Of a DNA stretch of 7,916 nt, positions 1 through 7,709 are shown one piece after another. The DNA is from Planctomycetaceae bacterium (lineage in GTDB: Bacteria; Planctomycetota; Planctomycetia; Isosphaerales; Isosphaeraceae). The stretch is from assembly GCA_019232645.1 (NCBI GenBank), contig JAFANO010000249.1, positions 1 through 7,916 of the forward strand, read 5' to 3'. The number at the start of each line of letters is the position of its first letter. The first letter of the stretch is position 1. Under the pieces are notes generated by a model. The model made no database searches, had not been told where the DNA came from, and was given only the letters and a program-made list of their open reading frames with translations. The position numbers and the translations under genes are program-made.

Positions 1-1
1 C

Positions 2-67
2 AAGCCAGTCGACCCCGACGCCATCCTCGGGCTGCTCGCCGAGTCCGGAGACGAGGCCGCTCGGTAG
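2..67 (+). CDS. C-terminal fragment of an unidentified protein (partial at left edge)
   Basis: An open frame enters from the left edge and ends at a TAG at 65-67. It encodes 21 residues ending in LLAESGDEAAR. Eighteen of the 21 codons end in G or C, which matches the codon use of the genes in this window. It would converge on the peptidase gene, with 48 bases between the two stop codons. The fragment is too short to assign a family. On the minus strand an ATG at 24-22 opens an 8-codon stub running off the edge, so a minus-strand gene start is an alternative reading. Coding status is inferred from composition only. Confidence 0.35.
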   Translation, partial: KPVDPDAILGLLAESGDEAAR

Positions 68-115
68 GACCCTGCGATCGACCGTCGTGTCGAGCGGCTC
101 GCGTCGAGGTCGAGG

Positions 116-2284
<2,169 letters not shown>

Positions 2285-2304
2285 GGACGCACCAACTGGC
2301 GAGC

Positions 2305-2322
2305 GCCAGGAGACATCCTGGC
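2305..2322 (-). repeat. Perfect 7-bp hairpin between yebC and the peptidase gene
   Basis: GCCAGGA at 2305-2311 and TCCTGGC at 2316-2322 are perfect reverse complements around a 4-base loop. An overlapping inverted repeat at 2296-2309 (CTGGCG, AG, CGCCAG) shares the bases 2305-2309, so the two structures exclude each other in RNA. There is no U tract after either, so this is not a classic intrinsic terminator. It lies 20 bases upstream of the peptidase start. Confidence 0.35.
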
Positions 2323-2353
2323 CTCGGTGGAAGCCGGATTCAGCCTGGGTGGA

Positions 2354-3094
2354 CTAGCCCGCCGTCACTTCCTCCGGGATGTTGTCGTTCGCATAAACGT
2401 TCTGAACATCCTCATTCTCTTCGAGGATTTCGCGGAGCTTGAGCATCCGCTTGCCGTTCTCGACGTCGAGGTCTATCGTCGTGGTCGGGATATAGCTCGT
2501 CTCGGCGCTCTCGGTGGCTATCCGATGCGATTCGAGGGCCTTGCGGACCGTTTCGAAGGCTTTGGGGTCGCAGGTCACCTCGTAATATTCGTCCACATGC
2601 TGAAGGTCGTCGGCGCCGGCCTCGAGCACGACTTCCATCAGCCGGTCCTCCGGGACGATCTTGGGGTCGATGACGAACAGCCCCTTGTAGTTGAAGAGGT
2701 AGCTGACGCAGCCGCTGGCGCCGAGGTTGCCGCCGCAGACTTCGAACGCCTTGCGCAGCTCGCCCGCGGTCCGGTTGCGGTTGTCGGTCAAGACCTCGCA
2801 CATCACGGCGACGCCGCCGGGCCCATAGCCCTCGTAGATCACTTCCTCGTAGTTCTCGGCCCCGATCTCGCCGGTCCCCTTCTTGATCGAGCGCTCGATG
2901 TTGTCCTTCGGGCAGCTGAACGAGCGCGCCTTGTCGATGGCGTAGCGCAGCTTCAGGTTCGAATCGGGGTCGCCGCCGCCGTTGCGGGCGGCCACGTAGA
3001 TGGCGCGGCAGAGCTTGCTGAAGAGCTTGCCGCGTTTGGCATCGACGAGGCCCTTGCGATGGGCGATGTTTGCCGAATGGGAATGCCCTGCCAT
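2354..3094 (-). CDS. yebC: YebC/PmpR family protein (TACO1-like translation factor)
   Basis: Cytoplasmic protein of 246 residues, the normal family length. Members were first described as transcription regulators (PmpR). The mitochondrial relative TACO1 is needed for COX1 translation, and more recent work places bacterial members at the ribosome, relieving stalls at proline-rich stretches. Diagnostic motifs run in order: MAGHS with HRKG and DAKRGKLFSKL (1-28), CPKDNIERSIKKGTG (61-75), IYEGYGPGGVAVM (86-98), TDNRNRT (103-109), GGNLGASG (121-128) and the C-terminal LEENEDVQNVYAN (224-236). The Trp found in E. coli YebC (GHSKWAN) is Ser7 here. The frame stays open upstream to a TTG at 3244, but those 50 residues are proline/arginine-rich and unlike the family. 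The ATG at 3094 has GGAAGG just upstream and starts the conserved domain exactly. The gene lies 150 bases after the TPR gene. Confidence 0.97.
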   Translation of the reverse strand: MAGHSHSANIAHRKGLVDAKRGKLFSKLCRAIYVAARNGGGDPDSNLKLRYAIDKARSFSCPKDNIERSIKKGTGEIGAENYEEVIYEGYGPGGVAVMCEVLTDNRNRTAGELRKAFEVCGGNLGASGCVSYLFNYKGLFVIDPKIVPEDRLMEVVLEAGADDLQHVDEYYEVTCDPKAFETVRKALESHRIATESAETSYIPTTTIDLDVENGKRMLKLREILEENEDVQNVYANDNIPEEVTAG

Positions 3095-3151
3095 GGTCCT
3101 TCCAAACTCCCCGCGATGATGAGATTTTTGAGGGCCTGTTCGCGCGCCGAT

Positions 3152-3178
3152 CGGCGGGGTCGGGGCTCGGCCCCGCCG
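3152..3178 (-). repeat. GC-rich inverted repeat between the TPR gene and yebC
   Basis: CGGCGGGG at 3152-3159 pairs perfectly with CCCCGCCG at 3171-3178 around 11 bases. The loop side can instead form a smaller hairpin, CGGGGC-TCG-GCCCCG (3161-3175). It lies about 67 bases past the TPR stop codon in the direction of transcription. No U run follows directly; an A-rich stretch (AAAAA on the transcribed strand) appears only about 20 bases later. It could be a terminator-like or mRNA-end stabilising structure, or simply reflect base composition. Confidence 0.3.
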
Positions 3179-3244
3179 TCCCGCGGGAGAGCGGCCCGGG
3201 GATGGCGGGGCGGGAACGGCCGGTCTCGCGATCCAGCAATTCAA

Positions 3245-5596
3245 TTAAGGGGTGTCGTCCGCCGCGGGCTTGGGGGCCGGGGCGATCCTGCCGAGCGACT
3301 CGAGCTTCTTGCGGATCTCGGGCAGCCGCTTGTCGGGCGGGACGGCCTTGGCGGCCGCCTGCTCGGCCCGTTCCCAGGCCGCCTTCGTCTTGGCGGTCTC
3401 CTGGAGCCGGAGGTAGACGTCGCCGAGGTGCTCGTAGATGGTCGCGTCGCCGCCGCCGGTCAGGTTCTGGGTGGCCCGCTCCAACTGCTCGATCGCCTCC
3501 TTGAGCTTGCCGCGCTTGAACAGGACCCAGCCGAGGCTATCAAGATAAGCGGCGTTCTTGGGCTCCTCCAGCAGTGCCTTGCGGATCATCGCCTCGGCCT
3601 TCTCCAGGTTCTTGCCCTGATCGGCATAGAGATAGCCCAGGTCATTGTTCACCCCGGCCTCATCGGGATTCCGCTCAAGGAGGGTCTCCAGCTCGGCCTC
3701 GCCCTTGGAGAAGTCGCCCAGGTTGACGTAGACCACCGAGAGACCCGAATGCGCCAGGTGGACGATCTCCTCGCTGTTGGGGTAGCGATCGAGGAGGCCC
3801 TTGTAGAAGGCGATCGCCTCGTCGTTGCGGCCGAACTGCGTCAGGACGCCGCCGTAGAGGCGGTTGAGCGCGGGGTTGGCGGGGTCGTTCTTCAGGGCGC
3901 CCCGGAAGACCTCGAGCGCCTCGTCCGGCTTGTCCGCCTGGCTCAGGGTCAGGCCCAGCAGCGCCTGCGCCTCGGCCTCATTGGGGTCGATCTTCAGCGC
4001 CTCGCGGAACGCCTCGATCGCCCGGTCGTTCTGGTTGGCGAGCCTGCGGAGCTGGCCCAGGAGGGTGAGCATCCGGGGATTCTTCTCGTCCGGGTACCTG
4101 GTCATCATCTCCTCGAGGGTGGCCGCGGCGTCGGCGTGGCGGCGGAGGTTGTCGAGGAGCTGGGCCATCTCGCGATAGCCCTGGGGGCTGGGGTTCTCCC
4201 GCAGGACGAGGCGCTGGATCGGCTCGAGCTTGTCGAGCTTGTTCGCCTCGGCGGCGATCGCCGCCAGGATCTTGACGGCGGGCGGGTCGAGGGTCGGGGG
4301 GGTGGCCGACAGCATCTTGTAGCCCGCCTCGAGCACCTCGTCGGCGAAGGCCGCGTCCTTGATGATCGCCTCGACCTGAGGCTTGACGGCGTCGAAGCCG
4401 TTCGGCTTGGTCCAGGCCTCGGTCAGGACCCTGAGGAGGTCCTCGGTCCGTTTCCGCTTCAGGAGCGACGCGGCCAGGGCGCGATAGCCCAGCGGCGTGG
4501 GCTGGGCCGTCAGCAGCTCCTTGTAGAGGGCCTCGGCCCGGTCGACCTGGCCGATCTCGCGGTAGCGGTCGGCCAGGGCATACTGGAGCGGCAGGTTCTT
4601 GGAGTCGAGCCGGGCCGCCCGCTCGAGGCGCGGGGTGATCTCGTCCTCGCGGTGCAGGGCGGTCAGGATCCTGGCCTGCAAGTCGTAGCCCTCGCCGCCC
4701 TGCGGCTGGCGCTTGAGGAACCGCTCGACGATCGCCAGCGCCTCCTCGCCCTTGCCGGTCGTCAGCAGGGTCTCGGCCAGCAGCAGCGGGAGCTGGGGGT
4801 CGTCCTCGTTGTAGACGAGCCCGCGTTCGAAGGCCTGGATGGCGAGGTCGTAGCGCTTCGCGTTCAGGAAGACCTGGCCGAATTCGAGGTAGGTCGCGGC
4901 CTCGTCGGAGCCGAGGATGCGCGCCTGGTCGTGGGGCGAGAGCCGGTTGGCCGCCTTCTCATCGAGCGCGGCGACGACCTTGGCAAACATGTCGGCCGCA
5001 AGCTCGGGCTGCTGGAGCTTGTTCGCGTAGAGCTTGCCGAGCTCGTACTCGGCCAGGATCCGGCCCGAGGAGTGCGGTTCGAGCTTGGGGTTGGCCAGCA
5101 CGTCCTTCAGGACCGCCACGGCGCCCGCCACGTCGTTCTTCCGGAGGTAGTGCACGACCAGCCGGCTGATCGTGGCGGTGTCGCCGGGATCGGCCTCGAG
5201 GACGCGATTGCTGTAGCGGATGGCCTGCTCGGTCTCGCCCCGGCCGAAATAGAGGCGGCTCAACCTCCGCGGGATCGCGATCGAGTCGGGATCGGCCTTC
5301 AGGGCCTTCTCCAGCAGGGTGATCGCCTCGGACCAGTCCTTCTGGTCCTCCAGCGCCCGCGCGGTGCTGTAGTCGCGCAGCGCCTCGATCTGCCCCTGGT
5401 CCTCGACGGAGCGGGGGTGCGCGGAGACGAACGGCTGGGGGGCGTCCTCTCCCGGCAGCGCGAAGGTCGCCGCGCCGTCGCTCTTCTCTGAGGTGCCCGG
5501 GCCGATCTGGGGTGGATCGGCCGAAGCCTCGGGGGCCACCAGCGTCGAGGCGGCCCACGCCAGGCCCAGCACCATCGGACGGAATGATCCGATCAT
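3245..5596 (-). CDS. Exported tetratricopeptide repeat (TPR) protein
   Basis: Large all-helical scaffold protein of 783 residues from the ATG at 5596. Counting from that Met, residues 1-26 form a signal peptide: Arg6, a hydrophobic core (VLGLAWAASTLVA) and ASA before a likely cleavage ahead of DPPQ. A low-complexity linker follows. TPR-type helix pairs cover about 72-140, 235-370 and 470-750. The clearest are AIEAFREALKIDPNEAEAQA, EALEVFRGALKNDPANPAL, NDLGYLYADQGKNLEKAEA and YLDSLGWVLFKRGKLKEAIE. The stretch 395-465 fits the repeat poorly. The tail is a proline/alanine-rich end (APAPKPAADDTP). A GTG two codons upstream (5602) keeps the frame open, but it sits only 2 bases from the Shine-Dalgarno AGGAG; the ATG at 5596 is 8 bases away and is preferred. 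TPR proteins bind partner proteins; no enzyme domain is seen, and the partner cannot be named. A location outside the cytoplasm is inferred. Confidence 0.93.
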   Translation of the reverse strand: MIGSFRPMVLGLAWAASTLVAPEASADPPQIGPGTSEKSDGAATFALPGEDAPQPFVSAHPRSVEDQGQIEALRDYSTARALEDQKDWSEAITLLEKALKADPDSIAIPRRLSRLYFGRGETEQAIRYSNRVLEADPGDTATISRLVVHYLRKNDVAGAVAVLKDVLANPKLEPHSSGRILAEYELGKLYANKLQQPELAADMFAKVVAALDEKAANRLSPHDQARILGSDEAATYLEFGQVFLNAKRYDLAIQAFERGLVYNEDDPQLPLLLAETLLTTGKGEEALAIVERFLKRQPQGGEGYDLQARILTALHREDEITPRLERAARLDSKNLPLQYALADRYREIGQVDRAEALYKELLTAQPTPLGYRALAASLLKRKRTEDLLRVLTEAWTKPNGFDAVKPQVEAIIKDAAFADEVLEAGYKMLSATPPTLDPPAVKILAAIAAEANKLDKLEPIQRLVLRENPSPQGYREMAQLLDNLRRHADAAATLEEMMTRYPDEKNPRMLTLLGQLRRLANQNDRAIEAFREALKIDPNEAEAQALLGLTLSQADKPDEALEVFRGALKNDPANPALNRLYGGVLTQFGRNDEAIAFYKGLLDRYPNSEEIVHLAHSGLSVVYVNLGDFSKGEAELETLLERNPDEAGVNNDLGYLYADQGKNLEKAEAMIRKALLEEPKNAAYLDSLGWVLFKRGKLKEAIEQLERATQNLTGGGDATIYEHLGDVYLRLQETAKTKAAWERAEQAAAKAVPPDKRLPEIRKKLESLGRIAPAPKPAADDTP

Positions 5597-5609
5597 GATC
5601 ACCTCTCCT
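5597..5609 (-). promoter_or_regulatory. Strong Shine-Dalgarno site deciding the TPR gene start
   Basis: The transcribed strand reads AGGAGAGGTGATC directly before ATG. It contains AGGAG with 8-base spacing to the ATG and also AGGTGATC, an 8-base match to the complement of the canonical bacterial 16S rRNA 3' end. It is the best ribosome binding site in the window; several neighbours have weak ones or none. This favours the ATG at 5596 over the in-frame GTG at 5602, which lies inside the site. Confidence 0.7.
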
Positions 5610-5727
5610 CTGCAGGACGCCCCGGCAGGTACGGCCCGTGCCCGCGCCCTGATCCTCCCGTGGCCGAGGGAACGGCACCCCCCGGGAGCCCCATCGATGG
5701 TCCCTATGTCCGATCTTCTTGGTAGTT

Positions 5728-5757
5728 ATGTTAACACGCCGCAGCGACCGCTGCCAA
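5728..5757 (-). promoter_or_regulatory. Candidate sigma-70-type promoter for the TPR gene
   Basis: On the minus strand TTGGCA (5757-5752, 5 of 6 matches to the -35 consensus) is followed after 18 bases by TAACAT (5733-5728, 4 of 6 matches to the -10). The -10 lies in the AT-rich island of the gap (GGTAGTTATGTTAAC, 5721-5735), which stands out against very GC-rich flanks. The predicted transcription start near 5721 would give a leader of about 125 bases before the ATG at 5596. Bases 5610-5720, the leader, show nothing else I can name beyond a 10-base palindrome CCATCGATGG at 5691-5700, likely chance. The promoter is a pattern match only. Confidence 0.45.
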
Positions 5758-5803
5758 GTCCAGGGCGGCCTCCGACGACGGGTCGGGCGGTCGGGGACCC
5801 GGG

Positions 5804-5834
5804 CCCGCCGGGACCGCCGGCGCGGCCCGGCGGG
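5804..5834 (-). terminator. GC-rich hairpin downstream of the endonuclease III-like gene, possible terminator
   Basis: CCCGCCGGG (5804-5812) and CCCGGCGGG (5826-5834) are a perfect 9-bp inverted repeat around 13 bases. The hairpin starts about 50 bases past the endonuclease III-like stop codon and ends about 47 bases before the -35 box of the candidate TPR promoter, which is where a transcription boundary would be expected. No U tract follows, so a standard intrinsic terminator is not shown. Surrounding bases (5761-5803 and 5835-5883) hold only further GC-rich short palindromes. Confidence 0.35.
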
Positions 5835-5883
5835 TCGAGTCCAGCTCGCATCGGAGGGGCGAGCCCCGGGGCCGGGGCGGCCC

Positions 5884-6732
5884 CTACTTCGCGTCTCCGT
5901 GCTTGCCCTTGGGGGGCCTGAAGGAAGAGGGGGGCGCCTCCTTGGCAGGTTTGGCCGAGGCGACCTTGGCCTCCTTCGGCCCCTTGGGCGCGTGCGGCTT
6001 GCGGGCCTGGGCCTCCTCCCGGTGGGTCTCGGATGCCGACTCGCCGTCCTGCTGCAGGTGCAGGCGCGCGGTCGGGCAGATCTTCCGAAGCTCGCAACGG
6101 GGGCAGTCGGGCTCCCCCGCGACGCAGGTGTCGTGCGCCAGGTCCTCGATCAAGTCGAGGAACTCGACGCCCCGGTTCTTGGACACGGCGCGTTCGAGCA
6201 TGGCGCGGAGCGTGGGGATGTCGGTGTCGGGGGCGGTGATGCCGAGGCGGACCAGCACGCGGCGGGTGTCGTCATCCACCGGGATCGCGTGGCCGCCGAG
6301 GGACTGCTGGATCACGGTCGCGGCGACGTAGTCGGACGCCAGGACCTCGTACTCCTCGAGGGCCTTGAGAGCATCCTTGAGCGGTTTCTTGGTCAGCGCC
6401 TCGAGGGTGAAGCCGTACGTCCGGTCGAACAACTGGCGTAGGAAGCGGCGGATGCGGTGCGCCCGGCCCTCCGTCTCGGATAGCCCGGCCAGGGCGCCCT
6501 GGATCTCCCGCAGCGAGCTGACGCGCACTTCGTTCCAGTCGAAGAAACCGTCCTTGAACCGGGAGAGCGCCTGGTTGGCCTGTTCTCGGGTCGTGTTCTC
6601 ATGGCAGACCCCGTAGATGACGGCCTCCAGCACCATGAGCCGTCCGCCGCCCCGCTCGGGCTTGGGCTTATAACGCTTTTTCAGGTGCGTATACACGTCG
6701 TTCAAGAACTGCGCTTTGCTTTGTGTCGCCAT
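5884..6732 (-). CDS. Endonuclease III-like HhH-GPD protein with [4Fe-4S] motif and degenerate active site
   Basis: A 282-residue protein of the DNA glycosylase superfamily (Nth/MutY type, normally about 210 residues for Nth). The helical core spans about 30-200. The iron-sulfur loop is exact: Cys203-X6-Cys210-X2-Cys213-X5-Cys219, as in E. coli Nth. Asp153 in IPVDDDTRRV matches the catalytic aspartate of the family. The helix-hairpin-helix is eroded: where Nth has LPGVGRKTANVV, this protein has EVLASDYVAATV. The catalytic Lys is therefore Tyr135 and the Gly-Val-Gly turn is gone. Some MutY enzymes also carry Tyr at that site, so a lyase-free glycosylase is possible; a DNA-binding or structural role is the alternative. 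Residues 230-282 form a Lys/Ala/Pro-rich, probably disordered tail. Start: ATG at 6732, no clear Shine-Dalgarno. It follows rbfA by 87 bases and may be co-transcribed. The superfamily is secure, the activity is not. Confidence 0.88.
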   Translation of the reverse strand: MATQSKAQFLNDVYTHLKKRYKPKPERGGGRLMVLEAVIYGVCHENTTREQANQALSRFKDGFFDWNEVRVSSLREIQGALAGLSETEGRAHRIRRFLRQLFDRTYGFTLEALTKKPLKDALKALEEYEVLASDYVAATVIQQSLGGHAIPVDDDTRRVLVRLGITAPDTDIPTLRAMLERAVSKNRGVEFLDLIEDLAHDTCVAGEPDCPRCELRKICPTARLHLQQDGESASETHREEAQARKPHAPKGPKEAKVASAKPAKEAPPSSFRPPKGKHGDAK

Positions 6733-6795
6733 AAGTGTGGTGATCGGGGCGAAAAGAGGGATAAGGAAGCGTTCGGGCCGGGGGGCCGGGGGAGT

Positions 6796-6818
6796 CGCCG
6801 GCCCGCCCTCGGCCGGCG
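6796..6818 (-). terminator. 8-bp GC hairpin directly after rbfA, possible terminator or processing site
   Basis: CGCCGGCC (6796-6803) and GGCCGGCG (6811-6818) form a perfect 8-bp stem with a 7-base loop. It begins one base past the rbfA stop codon in the direction of transcription. No U run follows immediately; a pyrimidine-rich stretch with TTTT occurs only about 40 bases later. It could weaken read-through into the endonuclease III-like gene or protect the 3' end of the upstream message. Confidence 0.35.
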
Positions 6819-6819
6819 G

Positions 6820-7239
6820 TCACGAGGGATCCAAGGTCGGGTCGTCGTCGCCATGGTCATCGTCGTGCGCCGGCTGGTCCGGCTCCGGGTGGCGGTCCGA
6901 GGCGATCGCGGTGTCGATCAGGCGCGAGATCTCGATCGATTTCTTGACGCTGTCGTCGCGCTTGAAGGTCAGGACCGGGGTGAACCGGGTCTGGAGCCGC
7001 GCGGCGACGCGCGCCTGGAGGAAGCCCGCCGCGTGTTGCAGGCCACGCATCGCGAGCTTCTGTTCGGCCTCGCTCCCCATGATTGAGACGGAGATGGTCG
7101 CGCCGCGGAGGTCGCCCGAGACCTCGACGCGGAGCACGGTGACCGATCGGACGCGAGGGTCGGCGACCTCGAACAGGATCGCTGAGGAGACGACCTCGCG
7201 GATCGCCTCGGCGATGCGAAGGCTGCGGTGGGAGGGCAT
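6820..7239 (-). CDS. rbfA: Ribosome-binding factor A
   Basis: Small KH-type protein of 139 residues that binds the 30S subunit during late 16S rRNA 5'-end maturation and cold adaptation; family members are usually 115-135 residues. It shows the standard layout: basic N-terminal helix (HRSLRIAEAIREVVSSAI), strand with DPRVRSVTVLRVEVSGDLRGA, then the helices with QHAAGFLQARVAARLQTRF and the closing SVKKSIEISRLID. An extra tail (117-139) is acidic with scattered histidines (HDDDHGDDD) and probably disordered. The frame stays open far upstream, to 7713, but that part overlaps ylxP and is Arg/Pro-rich without family likeness. The ATG at 7239 matches the usual N-terminus although its Shine-Dalgarno is weak. 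It is third in the infB-ylxP-rbfA cluster, 152 bases after ylxP. Confidence 0.95.
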   Translation of the reverse strand: MPSHRSLRIAEAIREVVSSAILFEVADPRVRSVTVLRVEVSGDLRGATISVSIMGSEAEQKLAMRGLQHAAGFLQARVAARLQTRFTPVLTFKRDDSVKKSIEISRLIDTAIASDRHPEPDQPAHDDDHGDDDPTLDPS

Positions 7240-7391
7240 GGCTCGTTGGTCGACTCGTGGACGGTCCGCCCCGTCCCCCCGCCCGATCGGGGGAGGCAGG
7301 GAATTGTCGCAAGGTTGATCCGTCTCGTCGATCCGGCACGGAGGCAGGTCGGCCCCCGGGTTTCGGGGGGACGGCCCCCCGGGGATGCCGA
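7240..7391 (-). other. 152-base gap between ylxP and rbfA with competing GC hairpins
   Basis: This gap is long for genes of one translation cluster. It holds a 7-bp stem CGGGGGG-acgg-CCCCCCG (7364-7381). An overlapping alternative, CCCCCG-ggttt-CGGGGG (7353-7369), uses the same G run, so only one can form. A third hairpin, CCCCCG/CGGGGG (7276-7281 with 7288-7293), lies 37 bases before the rbfA start. A less GC-rich patch (GACAATTC on the transcribed strand, near 7298-7310) could include a weak -10 element, but no -35 fits it. Regulatory meaning is speculative. Confidence 0.3.
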
Positions 7392-7658
7392 TCAGGCTTC
7401 GTCGATCTCGCCGCCGACCAGCTCGGCGCGGGGGTTGGCCGCGTCGGCGACCCGGAGGCGCATCTCGCATTCCTCGGACCGGGACCGCGCGACCGCGGCG
7501 ACGACCGGTGCCGGATCGCGGTCGCGGTCCTCCCCGGCCACCGAGACGTCGGCGACTCGGCGCAGCCGATCCATGATCCCCCGGACCTGCCGTCGCTCGT
7601 CCCGGGGGGCGCGGCCAACCTCGAACAGCAACTCCGGGCGTAGGGTTGCCAAGGCCAT
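7392..7658 (-). CDS. ylxP: YlxP-like protein, DUF503 family
   Basis: Small protein of 88 residues, close to the family's usual 90-95. The core resembles DUF503: a leading strand (ATLRPELLFEV), a basic helix in the place of the family's LKEKRR region (RDERRQVRGIMDRLRR), then ADVSVAGED and a second strand (VVAAVARS), ending in an acidic ELVGGEIDEA. The usual aromatic segment after the VSVAE strand is missing, so similarity is moderate. Position supports the call: in Bacillus ylxP lies between infB and rbfA, exactly as here. The biochemical role is not settled; its place suggests a link to translation or ribosome assembly. The ATG at 7658 has GGAG 8 bases upstream and fits the family start; an in-frame ATG at 7694 would overlap the infB trailer and adds an Arg/Gly/Pro stretch not seen in the family. 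It begins 51 bases after the infB stop. Confidence 0.8.
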   Translation of the reverse strand: MALATLRPELLFEVGRAPRDERRQVRGIMDRLRRVADVSVAGEDRDRDPAPVVAAVARSRSEECEMRLRVADAANPRAELVGGEIDEA

Positions 7659-7709
7659 TCGTCCGGCTCCGCGTTCCGGGGGGGTGGATCGCACGCCCCC
7701 GGAAGGGAT

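Noticed and set aside
68..115. Possible bidirectional terminator between the convergent genes at the left edge
   Set aside because: Only a 4-bp stem with a 3-base loop (CGAG-CGG-CTCG) and no T runs; not above chance.
3095..3244. Fifty-residue N-terminal extension of YebC from a TTG at 3244
   Set aside because: The extension is Pro/Arg/Gly-rich, unlike the family, and the ATG at 3094 starts exactly at the conserved MAGHS with a purine-rich site upstream.
5691..5700. Palindrome CCATCGATGG as a possible operator in the TPR leader
   Set aside because: A 10-base palindrome is expected about once per kilobase by chance, and no second copy or neighbouring motif supports an operator.
5719..6441. 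Plus-strand open frame of 240 codons over the promoter gap and the endonuclease III-like gene
   Set aside because: Antisense shadow with Arg/Gly-rich low-complexity translation; the opposite strand encodes a protein with an exact Fe-S cysteine motif.
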